64,000 nt of DNA, taken from contig NZ_BLIN01000005.1 of NCBI RefSeq assembly GCF_009811555.1, forward strand, positions 4,101,501-4,165,500. Reading direction: 5' to 3'. Shown piece after piece: positions 55,760 through 64,000 of the stretch. Position numbers and translations under genes: made by a program. A model generated the notes under the pieces. It was not told the DNA's origin, did no database searches, and saw nothing but the letters and a program-made list of their open reading frames with translations. Source of the DNA: Streptomyces caniferus (GTDB lineage: Bacteria > Actinomycetota > Actinomycetes > Streptomycetales > Streptomycetaceae). The stretch's first letter is position 1; the number at the start of each line of letters is the position of its first letter.

Positions 55760-56806
55760 ATGAACATCGGGGAGAAAACCATCGCGGATGCCGGCCGCGG
55801 CGGCGCCGGGGGCGCCGCGTCCGGCATCGGTGTGATCGAAGTCACCGCACTCCGCAGGCGCTACGGCGCGGCCGGGCGGCGTGCGAAGGGGGAGCCGGAG
55901 CGGGGACGGCGGAGCCGGGCCGGCACGCGGGAGAGTTATGAGGCCGTGAGCGGTATCGACTTCACCGTCGCCCGGGGCGAGCTGTTCGCACTGCTGGGCA
56001 CCAATGGCGCGGGCAAGACCTCCACCCTCGAACTGCTGGAGGGTCTGGCCGCGCCCAGCGCCGGGCGGGTCCGGGTCCTCGGCCATGATCCGTTCCGCGA
56101 GCGGGGCAGGGTGCGGCCCCGTATCGGCGTCATGCTGCAGGAGGGCGGATTCCCCGCCGAGCTGACACCCGAGGAAACGCTGCGGATGTGGGCGGGGTGC
56201 ACCACCGGAGCGCGCCCGGTCGAGGAAGCCCTCGGCTCCGTGGGGCTGGACCGGCGCCGGAATGTCCGGGTCAAGCAGTTGTCCGGGGGTGAGCGCCGGC
56301 GGCTGGATCTCGCGCTCGCGCTGCTGGGGCGGCCCGAGGTGCTGTTCCTGGACGAGCCGACGACGGGGCTGGACACCGAAGCGCGTCATGTCACCTGGGA
56401 GCTGATCCGCGAGCTGCGGGATTCCGGGACCACGATCGTGCTGACCACGCACTATCTCGAAGAGGCCGAGGAGCTGGCGGACCGGCTGGCGATTTTGCAC
56501 GACGGGCGGATAGCAACGGCGGGGCATGTCGCGGACGTGGTCGCGGCGCATCCTTCGCACCTCTCCTTCGAGCTGCCCGACGGGTTCCATCTCGGCGATC
56601 TTCCGCCGCTGGGGGAACTGGGCGTGATCTCCCATGAGACGACCGGCCGCACGGTCCGGCTGAGGACGAACGAACTGCAGCGGGCCGCGACCGGAGTGCT
56701 GGTCTGGGCGCAGGACAAGGGGATAACCCTGCGCGGGCTGGACGTCAGATCCGCGTCCCTGGAAGAGGCATTTCTGCACATCGCAAAGGGGCTGGAGAAC
56801 ACATGA
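55760..56806 (+). CDS. ABC transporter ATP-binding protein
   Basis: A 348-residue ATPase of the DrrA/multidrug (CcmA) type. Walker A GTNGAGKTSTLELLEG, the Q-loop in MLQEGGFP, the signature LSGGERRRLDLALAL, Walker B VLFLDEPTTGLD and the switch His in VLTTHYLEEA are all present. A 45-residue N-terminal extension, basic and Gly-rich, is unusual. The C-terminal accessory domain ends about residue 345. Its TGA overlaps the ATG of the permease (ATGA), so the two are coupled. Together they probably export a lipid or drug-like compound, regulated by the downstream two-component system. Confidence 0.93.
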   Translation: MNIGEKTIADAGRGGAGGAASGIGVIEVTALRRRYGAAGRRAKGEPERGRRSRAGTRESYEAVSGIDFTVARGELFALLGTNGAGKTSTLELLEGLAAPSAGRVRVLGHDPFRERGRVRPRIGVMLQEGGFPAELTPEETLRMWAGCTTGARPVEEALGSVGLDRRRNVRVKQLSGGERRRLDLALALLGRPEVLFLDEPTTGLDTEARHVTWELIRELRDSGTTIVLTTHYLEEAEELADRLAILHDGRIATAGHVADVVAAHPSHLSFELPDGFHLGDLPPLGELGVISHETTGRTVRLRTNELQRAATGVLVWAQDKGITLRGLDVRSASLEEAFLHIAKGLENT

Positions 56807-57621
56807 GTGCATGTACGAGCCAGGCTGTTGGCTATGAGTCGGAGAAAAGACCCGCGGTAACCCGTTCCCCGGGTCGCCTACTCTCCCTGGGACGGGCCGA
56901 GTTGACGCTTCTCGGCCGCAACAGGACCGCGCTGTACACGTCGTTGTTCCTCCCGATTGCCATGGCGTTCGCCATGAAACAAGCGGTCAGTTCGATGAAC
57001 CTGGCCGGCACGGGGCTGTCGGTCGAAACGGTGCTGTTGCCCGGCACTCTCGGCTGCGTTCTGATCTTTGCCGTCTACTCCACCGTCACCGGCGCCTATG
57101 TCGCCCGGCGCGAGGAACTGGTGCTCAAGCGCCTGCGCACCGGAGAACTGCGGGATCTGGAAATACTGACCGGCACCGCGCTCCCCTCGGTGCTGCTGGG
57201 GCTGGCCCAGTGCGCGCTCCTCGCCGTTCTCGGCAGTCTGGCGCTGGGTACCGATCTGCCCACCGCGCCGCATCTCCTGATCGTCGGCGTGTTGCTGGGC
57301 ATGGTCACGGTCGTCGGGCTCGCGGCGGCCACCTCGGCCTTCGCGAAATCGACCGAGGCCGCGCAGCTGACCGTGCTGCCCTTCACGCTGCTGTCGCTGG
57401 CCGGGTCCGGAGTGATGGTTCCCCTGGATGTCTTTCCGGAGAACTTCGCCGCCTTCCTCGAAATCCTGCCGCTGTCACCAGCGATGGAGCTGATACGGGA
57501 CGGCTGGACCGGTGCCGGAGACGTCAAGGAGACGCTGGGGCAGCTGATCACCGGCTTGGCCTGGGCCGGGCTCGCGCTGTTTGCTGTGCAGCGGTGGTTT
57601 TGCTGGGAGCCGCGGCGCTGA
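56803..57621 (+). CDS. ABC-2 type transporter permease
   Basis: A 272-residue membrane protein with six hydrophobic segments (ALYTSLFLPIAMAFAM, LPGTLGCVLIFAVYSTVTGA and onward), a typical half-transporter of the ABC2 family. The LVLKRLRTGELRDLEIL loop resembles the coupling segment of DrrB-like permeases. It is translationally coupled to the ATPase through a 4-bp overlap and followed after 36 bp by the sensor kinase. The substrate cannot be inferred. Confidence 0.92.
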   Translation: MSACTSQAVGYESEKRPAVTRSPGRLLSLGRAELTLLGRNRTALYTSLFLPIAMAFAMKQAVSSMNLAGTGLSVETVLLPGTLGCVLIFAVYSTVTGAYVARREELVLKRLRTGELRDLEILTGTALPSVLLGLAQCALLAVLGSLALGTDLPTAPHLLIVGVLLGMVTVVGLAAATSAFAKSTEAAQLTVLPFTLLSLAGSGVMVPLDVFPENFAAFLEILPLSPAMELIRDGWTGAGDVKETLGQLITGLAWAGLALFAVQRWFCWEPRR

Positions 57622-57657
57622 CGACGCAGGCGATCCGACGACGGGGGCGGGCAGCGC

Positions 57658-58914
57658 ATGATCGGGCGGCTGAGGGCGATGTGGCGACGGCGGAGCCAGG
57701 TGAGCATGGTCGAGGCCTACTTCCGCTGGAGTCTGTACGCCATCCCCTGGCTTCCCGTGTTCGGCGGGGTGATGCCCGTCATGAGCGTCACGGGCGGCCA
57801 CGCGTTGCCGGTCACGTTGGCGGTGGTCGCCAGTGGACTGAACGTGGTGCAGGGCGTGCTGGCCGTTCCGTTGCTGAACCGGGCGCTGGACCGCTATCTC
57901 ACGCTGGGGCCGACACCGCGCGGCCTGCTGCTTCTCTCGGGTGTGCTGACGCTCGCCGCCGAAGGCGCCTTGCTCGCGCTGATCGCCCTCATGGGCATCG
58001 GCCACGGCGACAGTGCGGCCACGGTGCCCATCGCGGTCGGGGCCTGCCTCACACCGTTCTTCATGGCGCACTGCCTGGTGGTGTCCAAGCGGAGCTTTCT
58101 GGCAGCGCTGGCCGCCGCCACGCTGGGGCTCGTCCTGCTGCTCGGGGCGCTTACGGGCTCCTGGCTGGGAGCGGTGGCCCTGTCATGTCTGCTGGTCTTC
58201 GCCGGCGTGTGGAGTTTCGGGATAACGCGGCCCACGGGCTGGCTGCTCGGTGTGGTCCGGAAGCTGGATGCGGCGCGCAGTACCGAGGCACGGCTCGCGG
58301 TCGCCGAGGAACGGCTGCGGTTCGGCCGGGATCTGCACGACGTCATGGGCCGCAATCTGGCGGTGATCGCTCTGAAGAGCGAGCTGGCGGTCCAGCTGGC
58401 CCGGCGGGAGCGGCCGGAGGCCGTGGAGCAGATGGTGGAGGTGCAGCGGATCGCCCAGGAGTCCCAGCGGGAGGTGCGGGAGGTGGTGCGCGGATACCGG
58501 AAGGCCGATCTGCAGGCGGAGTTGGCCGGGGCCCGCTCCATCCTGCGGGCGGCCGGGGTGGACTGCCGTATCGAGGGCGAGGACGAGACGCAGCTGCCGC
58601 CGGAGGTGGAGTCGGCGCTCGGCTGGGTCGTACGGGAAGGGACCACGAACGTCCTGCGGCACGCCGCCGAGGTGCGGCACTGTGCGCTGCGGACCCTGAT
58701 CGATCCGCACCGGTCGGTACTCGTGATGACCATGGAGAACGACGGGGTCACCCACCCGCCGGTCGCCACCGGGACCGGCTCGCCGCCCGGCAGCGGCCTG
58801 AAGGGACTGCGGGAGCGGCTGCACCCCTTGGGCGGCACCCTGACGTCGGGCCCGGTTCAGGAGGGTTCCTACCGGCTGACCGTCGAGCTGCCGATGGGGA
58901 CGGCGACGGGGTAG
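57658..58914 (+). CDS. Sensor histidine kinase (HPK7/NarX-DesK type)
   Basis: A 418-residue kinase with about six membrane segments in residues 25-200, very little exposed sensor, and a cytoplasmic HisKA_3 domain with the phospho-acceptor in RFGRDLHDVMGRNLAV. The HATPase domain has the N-box VVREGTTNVLRHA and a GSGLKGLRERL glycine box. This is the DesK/LiaS-like intramembrane-sensing type often paired with ABC exporters. It follows the permease by 36 bp, and the response regulator lies 83 bp downstream, all in one probable operon. Confidence 0.93.
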   Translation: MIGRLRAMWRRRSQVSMVEAYFRWSLYAIPWLPVFGGVMPVMSVTGGHALPVTLAVVASGLNVVQGVLAVPLLNRALDRYLTLGPTPRGLLLLSGVLTLAAEGALLALIALMGIGHGDSAATVPIAVGACLTPFFMAHCLVVSKRSFLAALAAATLGLVLLLGALTGSWLGAVALSCLLVFAGVWSFGITRPTGWLLGVVRKLDAARSTEARLAVAEERLRFGRDLHDVMGRNLAVIALKSELAVQLARRERPEAVEQMVEVQRIAQESQREVREVVRGYRKADLQAELAGARSILRAAGVDCRIEGEDETQLPPEVESALGWVVREGTTNVLRHAAEVRHCALRTLIDPHRSVLVMTMENDGVTHPPVATGTGSPPGSGLKGLRERLHPLGGTLTSGPVQEGSYRLTVELPMGTATG

Positions 58915-58997
58915 GCGCAAGGCTGGGGACGGTGCGGCGCGGGGAGGTGGCGCGAGCGGGGATGCGTCCCGGGCGTGGGAGGCGTGGTGGGCGAGAG

Positions 58998-59639
58998 ATG
59001 GGGTGGCAGGTGAGTGACGGCGAGCGTGGCGAGGTGATCCGGGTGTTGCTCGCGGACGACGAGCATCTGATCCGCGGGGCGCTGGCGGCGTTGTTGTCGC
59101 TGGAGGACGATCTGCTGGTGGTGGCCGAGGCGGCGTCGGGACCGGAGGCGCGGGCGATGGCCCGGGCGCACGGGCCGGACGTGGCGGTGCTGGATCTGCA
59201 GATGCCGGGGGCGGACGGTGTGGCGGTGGCCACATCCCTGCGGGCCGAGGTGCCGGGGTGCCGGTCCATGATCGTGACGAGTCATGGCCGGCCGGGGCAC
59301 CTGAAGCGGGCGCTGGCGGCCGGGGTGCGGGGGTTCGTGCCGAAGACGGTGTCGGCGCAGCGGCTGGCGGAGATCATACGCACGATCCACGCCGGAAACC
59401 GTTATGTGGACCAGGAGTTGGCGGCGGATGCGATCAGCGCCGGGGAGTCGCCGCTCTCGGTCCGGGAGGCGGAGGTGCTGGAGTGCGCCGAGGACGGGTC
59501 ACCGGTCGCGGAGATCGCGGAGCGGGCGTCGCTGTCGCCGGGGACGGTGCGGAACTACCTCTCCTCGGCCACCGCGAAGCTGGGAGCGGAGAACCGTCAC
59601 GTCGCGGCGCGTCTCGCCCGCGAGCGAGGTTGGCTATAG
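58998..59639 (+). CDS. LuxR/NarL-type response regulator
   Basis: A 213-residue regulator. The receiver domain (residues 14-130) has acidic DDEH, the phosphorylation Asp in VAVLDLQMPG and the Lys in GFVPKTVS. The C-terminal LuxR HTH (LSVREAEVLECAEDGSPVAEIAE, then GTVRNYLSSATAKLG) binds DNA. ATG 58998 is used; GTG 59010 in the same frame is an alternative. It probably recognises the TGACA/TGTCA sites upstream of the ABC gene, controlling the whole module. A tRNA-Gly gene begins 53 bp after its stop. Confidence 0.93.
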   Translation: MGWQVSDGERGEVIRVLLADDEHLIRGALAALLSLEDDLLVVAEAASGPEARAMARAHGPDVAVLDLQMPGADGVAVATSLRAEVPGCRSMIVTSHGRPGHLKRALAAGVRGFVPKTVSAQRLAEIIRTIHAGNRYVDQELAADAISAGESPLSVREAEVLECAEDGSPVAEIAERASLSPGTVRNYLSSATAKLGAENRHVAARLARERGWL

Positions 59640-59692
59640 TGGTGCCCGCACCGCGCGACGGCGACTGGTTTCAGGAGCTGTGCACGGAGCAT

Positions 59693-59765
59693 GCGGACGT
59701 AGCTCAGTTGGTAGAGCGCAACCTTGCCAAGGTTGAGGTCGCGAGTTCGAGCCTCGTCGTCCGCT
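59693..59765 (+). tRNA. tRNA-Gly (GCC), copy 2
   Basis: Identical to 55478-55550 over all 73 nt, and the match extends into the downstream CAGAA and the start of the terminator. Confidence 0.95.
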
Positions 59766-59774
59766 CAGAAGGAG

Positions 59775-59810
59775 AAGGCCCCGGCCGGCAGTGATGTCGG
59801 ACGGGGCCTT
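59775..59810 (+). terminator. Terminator of second tRNA-Gly
   Basis: AAGGCCCCG pairs with CGGGGCCTT around an 18-nt loop, followed by TTCGT. It has the same stem base as the terminator at 55557. Confidence 0.7.
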
Positions 59811-59869
59811 TTCGTCTGCCCGGCACCTGCTCCCCCGGCCCGGGTACGGACCCGGGCCGGGGGACGAGG

Positions 59870-60769
59870 TCATGACCAGCTGAGACCCGTGAGGCGCTCG
59901 TAGGCCTCCACGTACTTGGCGCGGGTGCTCTCCACGATCTCGTGCGGGAGGGCGGGCGGCGGCAGCGTGCCCGTGCGGTCCCAGTCCGCGGCGGGGGAGG
60001 TCAGCCAGTCGCGGACGAACTGCTTGTCGAAGGAGGGCTGGGCGCGGCCCGGCTCCCACAGGTCGGCGGGCCAGAAACGCGAGGAATCGGGCGTCAGCAC
60101 CTCGTCGGCCAGGGTCAGCTGCTCACCGTCGAAGCCGAACTCGAACTTGGTGTCCGCCAGGATGACGCCGCGCTCACGGGCGATGTCGCGCGCCCGGCCG
60201 TAGACGGCGAGGGTCGTCTGCCGGAGCTGGGCGGCCACATCGGCGCCGATCTGGTGGACGACCTCCTCGTAGGAGACGTTCTCGTCGTGGTCGCCGACGG
60301 CGGCCTTGGTGGCCGGAGTGAAGATCGGCGCGGGGAGCTCGGAGCCGTCGACGAGGCCTTCGGGGAGGGCCAGGCCGCAGACGGTGCGGGTCTGCCGGTA
60401 TTCGGCGAGGCCGGAGCCGGTGAGGTAACCGCGGGCCACGCACTCCACGGGGACCATCCGCAGCGACTTGCAGACCAGGGTGCGGCCCGCCCAGTCGGCG
60501 GGAGCGCCGTCCGGGACGTCGGTGGAGAGGACATGGTGGGGCGCCAGGTCGGAGAGCTGGTCGAACCACCACAGGGACAGCTGGGTGAGGATGCGGCCCT
60601 TTTCGGGGATCTCGGTGGGCAGCACCCAGTCGTAGACGGAGGTGCGGTCGCTGGCCACCATGATCAGATCGCCGGCGGCGTTCTGATAGAGGTCGCGCAC
60701 CTTGCCGGTGTGCAGGTGGGTGAGCCCGGGAACCTCCACCGGCTCAGGCTTTTCTACAAAACCGGGCAC
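59870..60769 (-). CDS. purC: Phosphoribosylaminoimidazole-succinocarboxamide synthase
   Basis: SAICAR synthetase, 299 residues, joins aspartate to CAIR using ATP. HTGKVRDLYQ, VASDRTSVYDWVLPTEIP, VECVARGYLTGSG, LADTKFEFGFD and DSSRFWP are family motifs. The length is that of the ADE1-like form, longer than E. coli PurC. The GTG start has GGAGGAAGC directly upstream. It stands on its own, convergent with the tRNA-Gly, and completes the set of early purine genes in the window. Confidence 0.97.
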   Translation of the reverse strand: MPGFVEKPEPVEVPGLTHLHTGKVRDLYQNAAGDLIMVASDRTSVYDWVLPTEIPEKGRILTQLSLWWFDQLSDLAPHHVLSTDVPDGAPADWAGRTLVCKSLRMVPVECVARGYLTGSGLAEYRQTRTVCGLALPEGLVDGSELPAPIFTPATKAAVGDHDENVSYEEVVHQIGADVAAQLRQTTLAVYGRARDIARERGVILADTKFEFGFDGEQLTLADEVLTPDSSRFWPADLWEPGRAQPSFDKQFVRDWLTSPAADWDRTGTLPPPALPHEIVESTRAKYVEAYERLTGLSWS

Positions 60770-60868
60770 GCTTCCTCCGCGTAGGTTGATCCAGGAGTCG
60801 TACCGATTCTCCCCTACCCGGGCCGGTGGTGACGGACGGGGGCCGGGTACGCGGGTGGGGCGGGCGGT

Positions 60869-62350
60869 TCAGTCGCGTTTGCAGATGCGGTCGAGGAGGT
60901 TGGCGGTGGCGCGCTGGACGCGTTCGTCGACATGGCCGGGGCGGTCGAGGGCGGGGGACCAGGCGAAGGTGCCGGAGGCGAAGACCCAGGCGCCGCTGGG
61001 GGCGCGGTAGAGCGAGGTCTCCTGATGGCGGCGGACGCCTTCGCTGTCGTCGTACGGGGAGTGGGCGAGCAGGGTGCGGCGGGTGTGCTCGGGGAGGCTG
61101 GTGCGCGGGAAGTAGCGGTCGGCCTCGCCGGCGACCAGGCCGGGGAGCTCATCGCCTTCGTGGGCGCCGGTGGCGTCCCACAGCCAGTGGTCACCGTTGC
61201 GGACGACCATGGGGGCCGGCTCGGGGACCCGGCCGGCGTACTGGATGCCCATCAGCCGTTGTTCGGCCTCCCCCAACTCCCGCCACAGCGCGGGGCGTCC
61301 GGGGCCCTGGCGCTTGCGGCAGTGGAGCAGGGCGTCCGGGCCCGAGGGCGACGGGGAGAGTTCGACCTGCCAGTACATGGTGTTGGCGGAGAGGAAGACG
61401 AGGGACGTGCCGTTGTCGCGGGCGCGCTCGACCGTACGGCGCATGGGCACCGACCAGTACTCGTCGTGGCCGGGGAAGACCAGGCCGCGGTAGCGGGACG
61501 GGTCGACGCGGCCGGCGTGCAGATCGCGGGCGTCGGCGTAGGCGAGGTCGTAGCCGTAGCGCTCGGCCCAGCGGATGAAGTCGTAGGCATGGCCGACATG
61601 GAGGGGCAGTCCCGCGCCGGCGTACGGGCGGTCGAAGGAGACGGTGGTGGCGGCGTCCCCCTCGCCGAGCAGCGCGCCCTCCTCGTCCCACGCGTGGTAG
61701 AGGCTGGCGCCGGTGCGGCCGTCCTCCGGGTAGAGGTTGTAGGCCTGCCAGGTGATGTCGGGCAGCAGCAGGAGGAGGTCGGCGGGCTGGTTGTCGCGGA
61801 CCGTGAAGGGGATGTGGGAACGGTAGCGGCCGTCGGCGGTGGTGAGCACGGCGACATAGGCGCCGAGCTGCCAGAACGTGGGGACCTGGAGGCGCCAGGA
61901 GAGCCACCAGTGGTGGCAGGAGGCCGTGCGGTCGGCCGTCAGCGGGGGCGGCTGGACGATGCCGGCCAGACGGGGGCTGTTGGTGATCTTCGAGGCGCCG
62001 GCGCCCGCGTAGTGGCCGATGCGGTAGATGTCGATGTTGAACGGCTGGGGCGGGTCCACCGAGACGCGGAAGTCGATGGCCTCGCCGGGGGCCACCGCGC
62101 CGGGGCCGGCGAAGCCCTTGATCTGGCGGTGGACGTCATCGGCGGTACGCGGGCCGTTGTGCTTGCTGGGGGCGGGCACCGGCAGATCGCCCTGGGCGAC
62201 GGCGGGGTCGACGTACCAGGGGATGATGCGGCCGGAGTCGAAGTAGTTCTCGCTGCCGCGCAGCCAGGGCAGCGGGCCCTGCCCGAACGGGTCCGTGACC
62301 GCATGGGCCAGTGCGCCCGACTCCCAGCGCCTGATCTGATCCGTCGCCAC
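60869..62350 (-). CDS. N,N-dimethylformamidase beta subunit-like protein
   Basis: A 493-residue protein whose sequence resembles the C-terminal region of the large (beta) subunit of N,N-dimethylformamidase. Features are DIYRIGHYAGAGASKI, DLLLLLPDITWQAYNLYP, SFDRPYAG, VFPGHDEYWS and a C-terminal TFAWSPALDRPGH. DMFase needs a partner subunit and iron; no small subunit is visible, so true amidase function is uncertain. GTG 62350 is chosen because GGAGGGGAG is 6 nt upstream; an ATG at 62377 in frame is possible. It lies 99 bp upstream of purC on the same strand. Confidence 0.8.
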   Translation of the reverse strand: MATDQIRRWESGALAHAVTDPFGQGPLPWLRGSENYFDSGRIIPWYVDPAVAQGDLPVPAPSKHNGPRTADDVHRQIKGFAGPGAVAPGEAIDFRVSVDPPQPFNIDIYRIGHYAGAGASKITNSPRLAGIVQPPPLTADRTASCHHWWLSWRLQVPTFWQLGAYVAVLTTADGRYRSHIPFTVRDNQPADLLLLLPDITWQAYNLYPEDGRTGASLYHAWDEEGALLGEGDAATTVSFDRPYAGAGLPLHVGHAYDFIRWAERYGYDLAYADARDLHAGRVDPSRYRGLVFPGHDEYWSVPMRRTVERARDNGTSLVFLSANTMYWQVELSPSPSGPDALLHCRKRQGPGRPALWRELGEAEQRLMGIQYAGRVPEPAPMVVRNGDHWLWDATGAHEGDELPGLVAGEADRYFPRTSLPEHTRRTLLAHSPYDDSEGVRRHQETSLYRAPSGAWVFASGTFAWSPALDRPGHVDERVQRATANLLDRICKRD

Positions 62351-62596
62351 CTTCCACTCCCCTCCCGCGTCCCCCATCGGTCGTGGCCGATCGGGCCGGT
62401 GCTGCGTCCGACCGGGCGAACCCGGCCGGCCATCCCTCAGCACATCACATTACGCACTCACTTCGTCACCCTTCGTCGTGAATTTAGAGGGCCCGACCCC
62501 CGAAATGCGAACTGGAAGGGAACATTCAGCCGGTGGTGCGGGAGATCCGGGACGAGGTGCCCGGCTCCCGCCTGGCGGATAAATGCGGCTTTCCGG

Positions 62597-63910
62597 TCAT
62601 ACCAGCCGAACCGGCTTCTCGGGGCGTACGCCGACCGTCGTCAGCCAGCCGCGGAGCGGCTCCGCATCGCCGTCGTCGACCAAGCTGAGCACCGGGCGGC
62701 CGAGGTCGGACCGGCGGGCGCCGTCGACCAGCAGCGCCGGACCGTCGAGCCAGTCCAGGCCGGGGGCGGCACCGGCAGTGTCGACGGCGGCGCAGCAGAC
62801 CATGGCGGTGACGTGGTCGGCGAGGAGTTCGCGGCCCGTACGGGGCGGCTGCAGCGGGAACAGCGGCAGACCGCCCTCGGAGACCAGGCCGTCGCCCCAG
62901 GCCACGCCGATGGCGGCGTCCTGCGCCGAGCCGCCGAGGGCGGCCTGGCGGGCCGCCTCCTCGCGCTCCTCACGCTCGACCTCCGCGCCCAGCCGGGCGG
63001 CGACCAGATCGCCCGCCCGCTCGTCCTGGACCAGCCGGTCGATGACGCGGGCCAGCGTCGGACCCGGGGCCGGTGCGGCCGGCGGGTCGTCGCGGCGGTC
63101 GGCGGACGACGGCGGACCGCCGGCGGGGCGGTCCGCCGGGTGGGGGCCGGGCGCGGAGCGGGCGTACGAGAGGTGCGGGGCGCAGGCGGGGTCCGGGGCC
63201 GCCGGCGCGGGCGGGGCCGCCGGGAGCGCGGTCGCCGGGAGGGTGTCGAGGACGCGGTGGAGGCGGGCGGCCTCCAGGCGCCACTTCCGGTCCACGACCT
63301 CCTCCGGATACTGGTTCCAGCCGACCGGCGACCAGTCGGGTCCGGGCTCGGCCGGGCCGCCGTGGAAGAGGCGGGCGGCCAGCAGGGAGGCGGCGCGGTC
63401 GATGGCGCCCGGCTCCTCCAGGAGGTCGCAGGCGGGGCGCTCGCCCAGGCGGGAGGCGAAGCCGTCGGCGAGGCGGTCGCGGCGGGAGAGTTCGGTGAGC
63501 GCGGAGACCACCCCGGCGTCCAGCCGGGACGGCCAGCGGCCCATCCGCCAGGCGGGCAACGCGACCCGGGTCAGCAGGCGGTCCCAGCCCGCGTAGGCGA
63601 GGCCGACCTGCTCCTGGGCGACGATCCGCAGGCCGTAGTCGACGGTCTGGGCGCGCTCGGACGCGGCGGCCGCGACGGCACGCTCCATGATCGTGGCGTG
63701 TTCGCGTCCGGCGCGCAGCAGCAGTCGCGCCACCCGGCCGACGAAGCGCAGCGGGAGTGCGCGCAGCGGGCCCCGGGCGCGGGCCGATACGGCGACGGCG
63801 GCGTCCAGGCCGCGGATGAAGCGGCGGGCGGCGGCTATGTCGGGGTGGGCGGACGGGCCGGTGCCGGCGACGACGGGGGCCAGCAGGGCGCGCAGCTCGG
63901 CGACCCGCAT
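62597..63910 (-). CDS. Conserved hypothetical protein
   Basis: A 437-residue soluble protein of unknown function. The first 160 residues are helical and Arg/Ala-rich (MRVAELRALLAPVVAG, RFVGRVARLLLRAGREHATIM). A Pro/Ala-rich spacer lies at about 235-280. The C-terminal part contains GVAWGDGLVSEGGLPLFPL and CCAAVDTAGAAPGLDW. No family is recognised. ATG 63910 lacks a strong ribosome site, so the true start could differ. It probably belongs to the same transcriptional direction as a gene just beyond the window. Confidence 0.65.
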   Translation of the reverse strand: MRVAELRALLAPVVAGTGPSAHPDIAAARRFIRGLDAAVAVSARARGPLRALPLRFVGRVARLLLRAGREHATIMERAVAAAASERAQTVDYGLRIVAQEQVGLAYAGWDRLLTRVALPAWRMGRWPSRLDAGVVSALTELSRRDRLADGFASRLGERPACDLLEEPGAIDRAASLLAARLFHGGPAEPGPDWSPVGWNQYPEEVVDRKWRLEAARLHRVLDTLPATALPAAPPAPAAPDPACAPHLSYARSAPGPHPADRPAGGPPSSADRRDDPPAAPAPGPTLARVIDRLVQDERAGDLVAARLGAEVEREEREEAARQAALGGSAQDAAIGVAWGDGLVSEGGLPLFPLQPPRTGRELLADHVTAMVCCAAVDTAGAAPGLDWLDGPALLVDGARRSDLGRPVLSLVDDGDAEPLRGWLTTVGVRPEKPVRLV

Positions 63911-64000
63911 CCACCACAGAAACGGTGAGCCGATGACCAGGACGGGCGCCTCGGGCGCCCGGCGTCCTTCACCGGCTGCCGCTCCCCCGCGGCGCGGCGG

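Overview
The window is high-GC chromosomal DNA from a Streptomyces. The 68-residue product at 42206-42412 matches BldC as I remember it from this genus. Its neighbours are a valine dehydrogenase, a DUF3073 protein, purM/purF, purL/purQ/purS, an Lsr2 paralogue and an HrpA helicase. From memory this order resembles the S. coelicolor SCO4069-SCO4117 stretch; no alignment could be run here.

Layout. 1-9.2 kb: the end of an NPCBM-domain protein, a giant SARP/BTAD regulator (minus), an asparagine-synthase-like protein (minus), and a sporulation-associated HTH/TPR regulator whose stop codon lies in the end of a 181-bp MITE-like element. 9.6-13.2 kb: L-2-hydroxyglutarate oxidase, TrmB, PrsW-like protease. 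13.2-16.3 kb: an accessory island with an SRA-HNH (type IV-like) nuclease, an XRE/TPR regulator and two small genes. 16.5-22 kb: core genes again, including an M23 peptidase behind a c-di-AMP (ydaO) riboswitch. 22.2-28.9 kb: a decayed integrative element between an intact tRNA-Lys and a direct repeat of its 3' half. It carries a GAF/SpoIIE phosphatase, DUF5994, YjbQ, small genes, a wrecked TauD gene and an integrase tail that has lost its catalytic tyrosine. 29-41 kb: a DEAD-box helicase with a nine-copy 39-bp repeat, lipoprotein, zincin-like protease, metallophosphoesterase, tRNA-Glu/Asp/Phe, membrane proteins, HrpA and a second tRNA-Asp. 41-51 kb: DUF6274, bldC, valine dehydrogenase, DUF3073, purM-purF, a mycothiol-type enzyme, and an ArsR-like regulator with an M23 peptidase. 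51-64 kb: purL-purQ-purS, Lsr2 paralogue, an aberrant tRNA-Gly(UCC), an ABC transporter/two-component module between two identical tRNA-Gly(GCC) genes, purC, a dimethylformamidase-like protein and an unknown protein.

How it fits together. Most of de novo purine synthesis from PRPP to SAICAR is here (PurF, PurS/Q/L, PurM, PurC) in three transcription units. Several genes look leaderless: a TANNNT box ends 6-9 nt before the start codon and no Shine-Dalgarno is visible. Two signals deserve most attention: the tRNA-Gly(UCC) whose T-loop has lost the canonical TTC, and the tRNA-Lys-bounded element remnant.
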